Of a stretch of DNA of 64,000 bases, positions 18,216 through 25,959 are shown piece by piece. Position 1 is the stretch's first letter. Each line of letters opens with the position of its first letter. The position numbers and the translations under genes are program-made. The notes under the pieces were generated by a model, which was not told where the DNA came from, searched no databases, and saw nothing but the letters and a program-made list of their open reading frames with translations. This DNA is from SG8-4 sp964598225 (GTDB lineage Bacteria > Planctomycetota > Phycisphaerae > Sedimentisphaerales > Anaerobacaceae): contig CAZRBG010000001.1 of assembly GCA_964598225.1 (NCBI GenBank), positions 152,415 to 216,414 of the forward strand, given 5' to 3'.

Positions 18216-19018
18216 GATTTGGTTTTCGTGCTTCTTTCGCGCTCGTATTCCAGCTCCTCCTGGTCCTGTTTGGCCATGTGCTTTTTCTGGCTGTCAGTCG
18301 CTTCTTCGTGAGCCTGGTTACCGGAAATATCTTTCTGTCTCTTATCCAGAGAACGCAGGTGACCGCCTCTGCCGTAGAGTATAGCCGTATCTCCCGGATG
18401 CAGTTTCGTATCTCCCGTCGGCACACCTACATAATTGCCGTTTTCACGAACTATCCCAAGAACGGATATGCCTTCATCTCTCAGTCTACATTCTTTTAAC
18501 GCGCGTTCGGCGAGCCAGTCATTTTCTTTAATCCTGACTTCCATCACGCTGTACTCACCGGATAATCGCAGCAGACTCGCATAATCCCTGGTGTCCAGGT
18601 CTGTGAATCGAGTCAGGGCCCATTCTATGACAATGCCGATGTATCTTTCCAACATCTTGCTGCCGGCCAATATCCACAAGACCAGCACGCCGCCGACCAG
18701 CCAGGCCAATCGCACCAGAATTTCACCTTCTTCGTTAAGTCCCGTTAAGGAGAGAATCAAAGACAGAACTATTGTCACCAAGCCGGCACTTCGGATAATC
18801 ATAAGCATACCGATGATCTTGCGCCGTACGGGATGATCGACGATATTCTCAGCCTCCCGGGTCGTAAATCCGGTGCCGGTGAAGGCCGAACGCGCTTGGA
18901 ACCTGGCCACTTCATGGGACAAACCCGTCATCGCAAGTGCGACGGTGGCCACTCGCGTTAAGACCAGTGAAAGAGCAAGAACGGTTAAGAATGCTATAAT
19001 TCCGATGACGGGGGCCAT
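18212..19018 (-). CDS. Membrane protein with C-terminal TrkA-C domain
   Basis: A 268-residue protein. Four hydrophobic segments occupy residues 1-125. A TrkA-C-like domain spans about 150-222 (LAERALKECRLRDEGISVLG, TKLHPGDTAILYGRGGHL), the ligand-binding module of potassium-channel and transporter regulators. The last 40 residues are highly charged. Because no pore motif is visible, I read it as a transport regulator or divergent ion transporter rather than a standard channel. The start ATG 19018 has GGAG nine bases upstream. It is convergent with HdeD. Confidence 0.8.
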   Translation of the reverse strand: MAPVIGIIAFLTVLALSLVLTRVATVALAMTGLSHEVARFQARSAFTGTGFTTREAENIVDHPVRRKIIGMLMIIRSAGLVTIVLSLILSLTGLNEEGEILVRLAWLVGGVLVLWILAGSKMLERYIGIVIEWALTRFTDLDTRDYASLLRLSGEYSVMEVRIKENDWLAERALKECRLRDEGISVLGIVRENGNYVGVPTGDTKLHPGDTAILYGRGGHLRSLDKRQKDISGNQAHEEATDSQKKHMAKQDQEELEYERERSTKTKS

Positions 19019-19331
19019 AAGGTCTTCTCCCGGTTCTAAGTAACTCGGTTTAACTGAATTCTCGAATTGTTAGGTTCGGAGTAATTATAGCAGAAAGGTC
19101 GCAAACAAAAAACATCATCCTGCCATTGTTGGCGGTTTTTGCCGACCGGCAAGAGAGGCCGCAACGAGAAGATCCTTACTAAAAATATCCAAAAGCTGTA
19201 TAGGCAATTAAGCAATTTGCTCGGCTCGTTTAAGGTTTCTGCTTATGCAGATAATTTCAGCGTAAAGTCGATGAATTTTATATGATTTGGTGCTTAATAA
19301 GGATTTGATTAGAAAATAAGGGATTATTGCC
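19019..19331. other. Intergenic spacer, no gene seen
   Basis: This 313 bp divergent spacer is AT-rich and holds no sensible reading frame. It must carry promoters for the TrkA-C gene and the small gene at 19332, but no confident pair was found. Confidence 0.5.
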
Positions 19332-19547
19332 ATGAATTCGACGGTTTGCACATTCAATCGAAAAAGGGATCACAGGATTACTCCGGGGCGACATGAGCAG
19401 GAAGTGAGGGTTGAAAAAGTACTGTCTGTAAAACGGCAACTACATGAAGGAAGATTCTCAGTTGCCGAAAAATTGAGCGTTGCTCTGGATCGTATGCTCG
19501 AAGAACTTTTGCAGCCGGATGACTGCGAGAACAAACAAACAGGATAG
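19332..19547 (+). CDS. 71-residue protein with FlgM-like C-terminus
   Basis: Small protein, AAGGG upstream of the ATG. Residues about 27-58, including VEKVLSVKRQLHEGRFSVAE, resemble the C-terminal helices of the anti-sigma factor FlgM, where a short 'linker-G-x-Y/F' separates two helices that clamp sigma-28. No flagellar gene is in view, so an anti-sigma role is only a possibility. The gene stands alone and converges on a zinc-ribbon gene. Confidence 0.55.
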   Translation: MNSTVCTFNRKRDHRITPGRHEQEVRVEKVLSVKRQLHEGRFSVAEKLSVALDRMLEELLQPDDCENKQTG

Positions 19548-19602
19548 TTTTATTGATTTGCTTGAGTAAAACATGCAAGCTATTTCCTATCGGATAAAAT
19601 GC

Positions 19603-19824
19603 TCAGGCGGGCTTGTTGTCGGGCACGCGCTTTGCTATTTCTCCGCAGTGTGAACAGCGCCAACCATCGAGTCTGATAGAACACAGAATCCATACTATGA
19701 TCCACAATCCCCCCGTAAGTAACGTCAGAACCAAATGCAGCAAATGGTTGGTCTTTTTGCGCCTTATCCGCACCTGCTTTTTGCATTTAGGGCAGTATCC
19801 TTTAGCTTCTTCGAACTCGGCCAT
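19603..19824 (-). CDS. Small zinc-ribbon membrane protein
   Basis: A 73-residue protein. CPKC at residues 11-14 and CSHC at about 57-60 form a probable four-cysteine zinc ribbon, with one or two hydrophobic helices between them (LLHLVLTLLTGGLWIIVWIL). AGGAAG precedes the ATG. Function is unknown; similar small proteins occur across bacteria. Confidence 0.72.
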   Translation of the reverse strand: MAEFEEAKGYCPKCKKQVRIRRKKTNHLLHLVLTLLTGGLWIIVWILCSIRLDGWRCSHCGEIAKRVPDNKPA

Positions 19825-19888
19825 AAGATTGCTTCCTGCTTTGAACTAAAAGTCGTTTGATATCGAGCTTCGGTCTAATCATGGAGTT

Positions 19889-20113
19889 TTATCTATCTCC
19901 CGTATGCCGACGTCTCGGACGAGACACTTTCCATGCAGGATATTTCTCGTCTCGCAGGAGGCCGAGTCCGTAGGCCGCGGCTTTAACGCTTGAGACCGGC
20001 CTTGACAACTCCCTGGCGAGAGCTTCAACACTTTTATGAGGAAGGCTGCGTCTCAGATAACCCACTTCTTCAGCCGTCCACTTCTTTCTGGTTTTTTTGT
20101 CTTTATTATCCAT
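19889..20113 (-). CDS. Small SANT/Myb-like helix-turn-helix protein
   Basis: A 74-residue basic protein when started at ATG 20113, which has GAGG upstream and lies 13 bp after the prepilin stop. KKWTAEEVGYLRRSLPHKSV followed by EALARELSRPVSSVKAAAYG fits a three-helix SANT/homeodomain-like DNA-binding fold with a recognition helix at the end. It is probably a small regulator or nucleoid-type DNA binder. Co-transcription with the prepilin gene is likely. Confidence 0.65.
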   Translation of the reverse strand: MDNKDKKTRKKWTAEEVGYLRRSLPHKSVEALARELSRPVSSVKAAAYGLGLLRDEKYPAWKVSRPRRRHTGDR

Positions 20114-20126
20114 GATCCTCGGCCGA

Positions 20127-20915
20127 TCAGTGACTTGGAGTATATCCAAGATCGCCCCATGTTGCTATTTGTACTCTGTAAAGGTCTTCGTACCCGGACT
20201 GTGTTGTCGGCGAATAATGGTTGCCCGGGTGTCCGCGTTCGCGCTCTCTACCCATCCTGATGGTATCGATTCCTTTCCATTTCCAGTGCTCGGCATGACC
20301 GTCGGCGAAAGAAAGCGTCGTGCCGTCGCCGTGCCTGACAGGCGGATCATCCCACCATTGCTCTCTCTCGAAGTGGACTGCAAAACTGTCCGGAGTTACC
20401 CAGCCTTCGTCGATGAATACGGCACGATAAACGGGCTGTGAAATATTCGATCTCTGTTTGATCCACACACCCGGACTTCTGGTGCCTTGTCGAGCCTTTC
20501 CATTCATGGAGTCCATCGCTGCGTAAGTCAGCATCTCACCTCGATAACCCGTTGGGCAGCGATAGAGGCTCACGTCTTTGCAGTAGGGAAAGAGCGCTCC
20601 GTCTTCAATGGCCCTGATTTGCTCTTGTTCGGGCAACTGACCGCCGCTGCCGTAATTGCCGGCCCAGCATTTACCGACCCAGGCCTCTTCATCAGGGCGA
20701 TCGATTCCGCCCATGCCGTTGACGATTTTACCCTCATTCTCATCGGCGTACATAATCCATGCCAGGGTCAATTGTCTCAAATTACTCAGGCAAACGATCC
20801 GTTTGCCCTGCTCGCGCGCCCGTTGAAGCGCCGGCATCAATATTGCAAGTAACAACGCGATAATCGCGATGACCACTAAAAGTTCTATTAGTGTAAATCC
20901 TTTGCGATAAATCAT
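20127..20915 (-). CDS. Type II secretion-like prepilin with H-x9-DG motif
   Basis: A 262-residue pseudopilin. [20 protein letters not shown] is the classic prepilin cleavage/methylation site and membrane helix, with glutamate at +5. [20 protein letters not shown] carries the H-x-x-DG region found in planctomycete DUF1559-type prepilins. Planctomycete genomes hold dozens of such proteins, often far from a secretion operon, as here. The start ATG has AGGGGATG upstream. It is probably a surface or envelope protein exported by a type II/IV-like machine. Confidence 0.88.
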   Translation of the reverse strand: MIYRKGFTLIELLVVIAIIALLLAILMPALQRAREQGKRIVCLSNLRQLTLAWIMYADENEGKIVNGMGGIDRPDEEAWVGKCWAGNYGSGGQLPEQEQIRAIEDGALFPYCKDVSLYRCPTGYRGEMLTYAAMDSMNGKARQGTRSPGVWIKQRSNISQPVYRAVFIDEGWVTPDSFAVHFEREQWWDDPPVRHGDGTTLSFADGHAEHWKWKGIDTIRMGRERERGHPGNHYSPTTQSGYEDLYRVQIATWGDLGYTPSH

Positions 20916-21233
20916 ACCTGTTCATCCCCTTATAATTTATTCTCATTCTTCTCTGTTTCTTGTACTTAAGCCGTTTCTTGGCCTTTGCTTGATTTTCACA
21001 CGCCAACTATCCTTATAATACGTATTGAGCCATCGCGTTTGTATCGGGAGAAGCCTTAATATGTCTCAGTAAAGTACTGAGCAAGAACTAATCCGCCGTA
21101 TTCCCGGCTTAATAAGGCAATCTTGACAGAAATGAACAGTTTTCGTTTGATCCGGAAGACGGAGAATCAATTAAATTTTGCGGAGATTTTTCAAAAGTAG
21201 TTATTAGCGGCCGACTACAAGACTCAATACCCT
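20916..21233. other. Intergenic spacer, no gene seen
   Basis: This 318 bp holds the promoter region of the prepilin gene and the 3' end of the YeeE-like remnant. I see no reading frame, hairpin or repeat worth naming. Confidence 0.5.
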
Positions 21234-21447
21234 TTAGTCTGTCGCTTTTTCCGGCTCGCGAAGGAATCCGTCGTAATCGTCGCCAAGCTCATCTTTCCAG
21301 GACTTTCGCGCCTCGAGGGCATAGATTAGTATAGCGATGAGTATTACTGCAATCGCAGTCAGAATCCAGAAGGGCTGGTATCTGCACCAGACCTACAACG
21401 ATGCCCGCCGTCCACGGGGACCAGGCTTTGCGTCTCAGGTAGTTCAT
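21234..21447 (-). pseudogene. Frameshifted small membrane gene, YeeE-like N-terminus
   Basis: From ATG 21447 the frame reads MNYLRRKAWSPWTAGIVVGL, very like the start of YeeE/YedE transporter subunits. It then hits a stop. A second frame continues from about 21389 with QPFWILTAIAVILIAILIYA and ends EPEKATD before TAA at 21234. The 214 bp length is not a multiple of three. It lies 97 bp downstream of an intact YeeE/YedE pair, so it may be a decayed third subunit, or one frame error in a small intact gene. Confidence 0.5.
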
Positions 21448-21544
21448 GGCTTTGCTTCTTGCACACATTTGCTATTTAATGCTTTTTCGACATCGCTTTT
21501 CACGGGAAGCTTCAAATTATCGTTTCGTGTTTGTTCCTGGTCTG

Positions 21545-22102
21545 TCAGCCCACAAGTATCTCAATACCGGCCAGAACTCCAATTATCATCAGCTCGAAGA
21601 TGGCTACGACAGCCCAGGTATTGAGTTTCAGTAGCCGATCGAAAGTGAGTTCTCCGAAGTCGCCTTTATTCAGGATTTTTTCTCTCAGTAGAGGAAACAA
21701 CCACGCAAAGACACCGGCGCCTACGAGCAACCCGGGTATGCCGCCGATGAGGGCGTCGACATAGCCTTTTGCCGCCGCCCCTGAAACCGTTCCCGGACAA
21801 TAGCCTAACAGTCCGAACCCTACGCCGAATATGAGTCCGCCTAACAGCGATGCACCCCATGAACCTCGCTTGATGTGAAGCTGCGCAAGATTGCAGCGGG
21901 CCAGCAGATGGACTCCGAGCATCCCGACGGCGATAGCAGTCAGTATTACCTTAACGACTGTGAAGTCCGTCAGGAGCAACTGCCCGATAAGGATTTCATA
22001 TTCCGTGACTCCGCCTTTTTGAAGCAGAAAACCGAATATGAACCCGAACAAAAGACCGAGGATTAACTTCGCTGCTTTGTTTTCGCGTAAAACAGAGATC
22101 AT
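21545..22102 (-). CDS. YeeE/YedE family transporter subunit (second half)
   Basis: A 185-residue membrane protein with five hydrophobic helices. LLGYCPGTVSGAAAKG contains the conserved cysteine motif of the YeeE/YedE (DUF6691-type) family, linked to thiosulfate or sulfur-compound uptake. RENKAAKLILGLLFGFIFGF is the usual N-terminus of this half. It follows its partner by 13 bp. The adjacent persulfide-dioxygenase-like gene supports a sulfur function. Confidence 0.87.
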   Translation of the reverse strand: MISVLRENKAAKLILGLLFGFIFGFLLQKGGVTEYEILIGQLLLTDFTVVKVILTAIAVGMLGVHLLARCNLAQLHIKRGSWGASLLGGLIFGVGFGLLGYCPGTVSGAAAKGYVDALIGGIPGLLVGAGVFAWLFPLLREKILNKGDFGELTFDRLLKLNTWAVVAIFELMIIGVLAGIEILVG

Positions 22103-22115
22103 TCTTTGCCACCTC

Positions 22116-22757
22116 TTACATTATTATATGAAACAGCACCATTGCCGTTACGATTCCGCCGATGAAGAGTGCCGCAGTCGCTATCCAACTGCTGACCGCA
22201 AGCTGTAACGTGCCGCTGATGCCGTGTCCGCTGGTACAGCCTCTGGCCCAGCGCGCGCCGAAGCCCATAGTCGCTCCGCCGAGGAAAGCGACCGACCATC
22301 GTAGTAGCCGGGAGTCTCCCGCGCTTACAAGCCATCTTTGCGGCACCATGACGATCTCGAAATCTCCGGACAGTCTTGCCGATGTGAACGATCCGATGAT
22401 CAAGCCGATTACGAACATCCATTCCCAGTTTATCTTCGGGGTGTTTTTCTGATAATACTCCTTGTCTTCAACCTTTTTGCCTCTGAACAGCTTTTCGATC
22501 ATCCCGGCCGTTCTGGCAAAAGCGCCGGAAACCCCGATAGCCTCATTCGACACCAGAAATGTGAGGATGCTCAAAATGCCGATACCCGCCCCGACGAGAT
22601 ACGGCGACCAGCGAACCTGCTCGAACACGGAAATTGCCGCCGTAGTTTCCGCAGCTTCAGCCGTATTCGGCTGCTGAGCCGAAACCATCCCAACGTTACA
22701 AAACATAATCAGCATCAGCAGAATCTTACTTTGATAAAGACTCTTTTCCTTTTTCAT
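22116..22757 (-). CDS. YeeE/YedE family transporter subunit (first half)
   Basis: A 213-residue membrane protein started at ATG 22757; an upstream in-frame GTG/ATG would overlap the rhodanese remnant. A signal-like N-terminus is followed by RWSPYLVGAGIGILSILTFL and later ARWARGCTSGHGISG, the family motif with conserved cysteine. The paired genes form the two halves of one sulfur-compound channel. Function in sulfur uptake is family knowledge; the actual substrate here is inferred. Confidence 0.86.
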   Translation of the reverse strand: MKKEKSLYQSKILLMLIMFCNVGMVSAQQPNTAEAAETTAAISVFEQVRWSPYLVGAGIGILSILTFLVSNEAIGVSGAFARTAGMIEKLFRGKKVEDKEYYQKNTPKINWEWMFVIGLIIGSFTSARLSGDFEIVMVPQRWLVSAGDSRLLRWSVAFLGGATMGFGARWARGCTSGHGISGTLQLAVSSWIATAALFIGGIVTAMVLFHIIM

Positions 22758-22788
22758 TTTCGGTCTCTGTTGAATCAATTGTGACAAT

Positions 22789-23025
22789 CTATGCAACGGG
22801 ACATCCAATTTCAGAACATGCTTTCATTGAGCCGAGACAGTCTTCGACGTCTTCGAAGCCTGCCGCTTTCAGTATCGATGCGGCGATGATAGCTCTCCTG
22901 CCGCTTCCACAGAATGTAACGACTTTCTTATTTCTCTCGATTTCGTCGATGTGTTGCGGCAGAAGGCCGACATAAATATGCTTTGCGTTCGGAAGATGTC
23001 CGCTTTCGTACTCCTGCTCGCTGCG
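22789..23025 (-). pseudogene. Orphaned C-terminal rhodanese domain
   Basis: An open frame without a start reads RSEQEYESGHLPNAKHIYVG and then VVTFCGSGRRA, the rhodanese active-site loop with its cysteine, and ends CSEIGCPVA. The upstream edge meets a 143 bp inverted-repeat element at 23026. The previous gene (ending at 23164) stops just where this domain should continue. I therefore read it as the severed C-terminal rhodanese of that protein. Without a start or ribosome site it is probably not translated. Confidence 0.75.
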
Positions 23026-23168
23026 CGTAACCGTTCACGGGAAAAAGAGCCGTTATTCGCTTAGAAATAGGATTTTGATCTAATGTCACCAACTTTTTCC
23101 AAGTGACAACTTGATAAAAGCTGTATTCTTGCCTGATTAACAGCGTTTTTTACCTGTGAACGGTTACG
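23026..23168. mobile_element. 143 bp inverted-repeat element (MITE-like) inside a sulfurtransferase gene
   Basis: CGTAACCGTTCACGGGAAAA at the left end is matched in reverse complement by TTACCTGTGAACGGTTACG at the right end, with 13 terminal bases identical and the inner part close to identical. The inside is AT-rich and codes nothing. No transposase is present, and no clear target duplication is seen. The element brings the stop codon TAA (23164-23166) to the upstream gene. Confidence 0.75.
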
Positions 23169-24282
23169 TGAAATCTTCTTCGTCTTCTATTCTTCGGACC
23201 AACTCGCCGGCATGAACGGCCGGTATGCCGTAGTATTGCCTTCCCGCCGTTTCCCAGGTGTGCATCCCGCCTACCAGGTAGCCTTCAACATTATCAAAGC
23301 CCAATCGGTACAAAGGTCTCAGAGCCGTTCCAAGTTCGTCACCGGAGTGCAACACGAGGCCTATAGGCCTGTCGTACGAGAGGAACCACCCGGCAAAAGC
23401 TGGTATCATGTTCAAAGGTATTGCAATGCTTCCGGGGATTAATGCTCCGGCAATAGCTTCCGGGCTTCTGGTGTCCACTATCTGCATGCCGTCTTCATGC
23501 TTTTTCTCAAATTCCTTACTGTTGAGCACTGGCAGAACAATACGTAGACCCGTCAGAGGAGGCCCTTGTTGGTTGTATTTTTCCATCATTCTGAAATACG
23601 GCGGCTGGTAGTGCTTTTCGTTAACCTTGTACTGGACGAATTCGTCTCTGTCGGTCTTTTGCAGGGCCGGATTGAACATACGCTCGTAACCGAGGGTCGA
23701 GAATTCGCGAGAGGCCATGCCCGAGCCGCACACCGACCCGGCGCCGTGGGCGGGATATAAAAGCACCTGGTCGCCCAAAGGCAGTATCTTTTCGAATATG
23801 CTTTCATAAAGCAGACCCGCAACGTGTTCGGCCTGATCCGGGAAGAAATCGGTTCGGCCCACGTCGCCGATGAATAGCGCATCTCCTGTGAATACACCGA
23901 CGGCTTTGTCGCCGAAATTCGGATCGAACAGGGCTATCGAGATACTCTCGAAGGTGTGTCCGGGGGTCTCCAGTATTTTCAGGCTTAAATCGCCGACCTG
24001 AAATTCGTCTCCCTCGGAGACAGGATTTCCATATCTAAAATCAGTCGCATTTCCATGATAGACTTCCGCCCCGGTTTTATCGGAGAGGGGAACCGAACCT
24101 ATAGTGTAGTCTTCGTTTCGGTGCGTTTCAAAGATATGAGTTATGTTTACGGATTGTTTTCTGGCGATGTCCAGATAGACATCTACATCCCTTCTGGGAT
24201 CTATTACCGCGGCGCTGTTGCCGCTGCCCAGCATATAAGACATGTGAGCAATACCTTCAGACTTAATCTTTTCCAAAAACAT
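23164..24282 (-). CDS. Persulfide dioxygenase-like MBL-fold protein with one rhodanese domain, truncated
   Basis: A 372-residue protein. Residues 1-235 are a metallo-beta-lactamase fold (ETHRNEDYTIG, PGHTFESISI, DALFIGDVGRTDF, PAHGAGSVCG). A rhodanese-like domain follows at about 260-360 (IVDTRSPEAIAGALIPGSIA). Family members oxidise persulfides (ETHE1-type) and often carry two rhodanese domains. Here the usual HxHxDH metal motif reads H-R-N-E-D-Y, and the first rhodanese loop (VLHSGDELG) lacks cysteine. The second rhodanese was cut off by the adjacent element. ATG 24282 has AAGGAG upstream. Activity may be reduced or altered. Confidence 0.83.
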   Translation of the reverse strand: MFLEKIKSEGIAHMSYMLGSGNSAAVIDPRRDVDVYLDIARKQSVNITHIFETHRNEDYTIGSVPLSDKTGAEVYHGNATDFRYGNPVSEGDEFQVGDLSLKILETPGHTFESISIALFDPNFGDKAVGVFTGDALFIGDVGRTDFFPDQAEHVAGLLYESIFEKILPLGDQVLLYPAHGAGSVCGSGMASREFSTLGYERMFNPALQKTDRDEFVQYKVNEKHYQPPYFRMMEKYNQQGPPLTGLRIVLPVLNSKEFEKKHEDGMQIVDTRSPEAIAGALIPGSIAIPLNMIPAFAGWFLSYDRPIGLVLHSGDELGTALRPLYRLGFDNVEGYLVGGMHTWETAGRQYYGIPAVHAGELVRRIEDEEDFT

Positions 24283-24600
24283 TTTCTGACTCCTTCGTAA
24301 GTTGTTTTTGTTGAACATGTTGACGATAGAGGTTGGAGCCGTAAATAGGGAATGTGCCTATTAGTGTATAGGGATATACTCAAAATTCAGTGCGGCCGGA
24401 GAAGCAGGCGAGTAATGCCTGGCTGCGTGACGCAAAGACAAAGTTTCTTTTATTTGCGCAAAACTGCCCGCGAGAACGGAGCATTTTCCTGATCTCAGAT
24501 TAAGTATTATCCGCATTGAGCAGGCCATGCAAATTCGCGTAGCTTAAACGTATGGGAAACCAAGAGCAAATCAATATTATTTTGATTTTGGAGGTTATCT
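24283..24600. other. Divergent spacer
   Basis: This 318 bp lies between divergent genes. AGTGTATAGGGATATACT at 24363-24380 is an imperfect palindrome with the look of an operator, but its partner is unknown. No gene was seen. Confidence 0.4.
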
Positions 24601-25758
24601 ATGGCTTCGCCACAGAATTTGGACGTTAAAAAACTCATACAGGTGGAAGATGTACCGTGTATTTCTATCTATTTGCCGGCTTCCGAACCGCCGACGGATT
24701 CGAGAGAGCCTTCCATAAGGATGAAAAACGCGATCGGCGAATGTGAAAAGCAGCTTGTTGACCGAGAACTGGAATCAGAAGTAATTAAAAAACTGTTAGA
24801 GCCTATCAAAGCGTTTTCGGATGAAAAGACGCTCTTCACTCAAACGGATAAAGAACTGGCAATATTCTCCAGCAGCGATTTTTTCGAGTACCACCAACTT
24901 GCTATCGAATACCCACAGCAAATATATGTCGCGGATCGCTTCTATGTTAAACCTCTCGTGCCGCTTTTGACTCTTAATAAGAAGTTCTACATTCTCTCCG
25001 TGAGTCTCCATCAGGTCAAACTGTACGAGGCCACGCGGCAGAGTTTGCGCGAGATATCAATGAAGGGCAGTCCCGAAAGCATCGACAATCTTCTTCAGTA
25101 CGAGCAAGCTCAGGAACACATTCAACTTCACACGACGCCCAAAGGTAAATCCGCCGGCAGCTCTGCGATGTTCCATGGACACGGAAATATTGCGGATGAG
25201 AGCAGATACAAGAAAGACATAGAAGAATTCCTCAATGAAGTGGACAAAGGGCTTATGGGTTCTTTATCGGACCAGAAAGACCCTCTCATTCTGGCCGGCG
25301 TAGATAACATCAGGGCGGCATACGTCAGTTTGAGTGATTATCCCAATATACAGTCTGAAGGAATCGAAGGCAATCCGGAGCAGCTCAAAGAAAGTGAATT
25401 GCATCAAGCGGCGTGGAATATCGTTCAGCCTCTGTTGGCTAAAGAGGTCGAAAACGCCGTAGAAAGACACGGCAATCTTTCGTCTGCCGGGCGAACGTCC
25501 ACGAACTTAGGCGAAATCCTGTCTGCCGCTTACCAGGGGCGTGTGGACGCACTGTTAGTGGATGGAGAACGTTCTGTCTGGGGTACGTTCAATCCTCAAA
25601 CCAATCGAATTCACATTCACCGCGAGCCCGAAAAAACAGATGAGGACTTACTTAATCTCGCCGTCATCAAGACCCTCTTAGGACGAGGAAAGGTTTACAC
25701 GCCTTCGCCCAGACAAATGCCCGGACAAGCAGGCCAGGCTGCGATATTCAGATATTGA
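24601..25758 (+). CDS. Bacterial archaeo-eukaryotic release factor-like protein (baeRF family 3-type)
   Basis: A 385-residue protein with GGAGG before the ATG. PCISIYLPASEPPTDSREPS followed by a Lys/Asn/Ala-rich helix is characteristic of the baeRF group, which resembles the eRF1/Pelota core. Later VKLYEATRQSLREI and SAGRTSTNLGEILSAAYQGR followed by VDALLVDGERSVWGTFNP fit the same fold. These proteins are proposed to act on stalled ribosomes or in stress response, but few have been tested. It is a single gene, followed by a hairpin. Assignment is by recall of the family pattern. Confidence 0.7.
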   Translation: MASPQNLDVKKLIQVEDVPCISIYLPASEPPTDSREPSIRMKNAIGECEKQLVDRELESEVIKKLLEPIKAFSDEKTLFTQTDKELAIFSSSDFFEYHQLAIEYPQQIYVADRFYVKPLVPLLTLNKKFYILSVSLHQVKLYEATRQSLREISMKGSPESIDNLLQYEQAQEHIQLHTTPKGKSAGSSAMFHGHGNIADESRYKKDIEEFLNEVDKGLMGSLSDQKDPLILAGVDNIRAAYVSLSDYPNIQSEGIEGNPEQLKESELHQAAWNIVQPLLAKEVENAVERHGNLSSAGRTSTNLGEILSAAYQGRVDALLVDGERSVWGTFNPQTNRIHIHREPEKTDEDLLNLAVIKTLLGRGKVYTPSPRQMPGQAGQAAIFRY

Positions 25759-25781
25759 GGCTGTCAGGCTGCTAAAGCCTG

Positions 25782-25844
25782 GCAGGGTGCGGCGCACACC
25801 GAAGCAGATTTTGACTCCAGATGGTGTGCGGTGCACACTCTACC
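25782..25844. terminator. Palindromic element downstream of baeRF gene
   Basis: CAGGGTGCGGCGCACACC pairs imperfectly with GGTGTGCGGTGCACACTC across a loop that includes GAAGCAGATTTTGACTCCAG. The GCACACC/GGTGTGC core is shared with the elements at 129-175 and 60885-60980. Its position 24 bp after a stop codon fits termination. Confidence 0.55.
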
Positions 25845-25959
25845 GAAACTAAGTACTTACGAAGGCCATATTAAGTAATTCTCCTATTTCTCCCTCAGCA
25901 ACGATCGCGTATTCTATTCAGGATTAATAGATCTGATACATTGATTTAGGAGCTGATAA

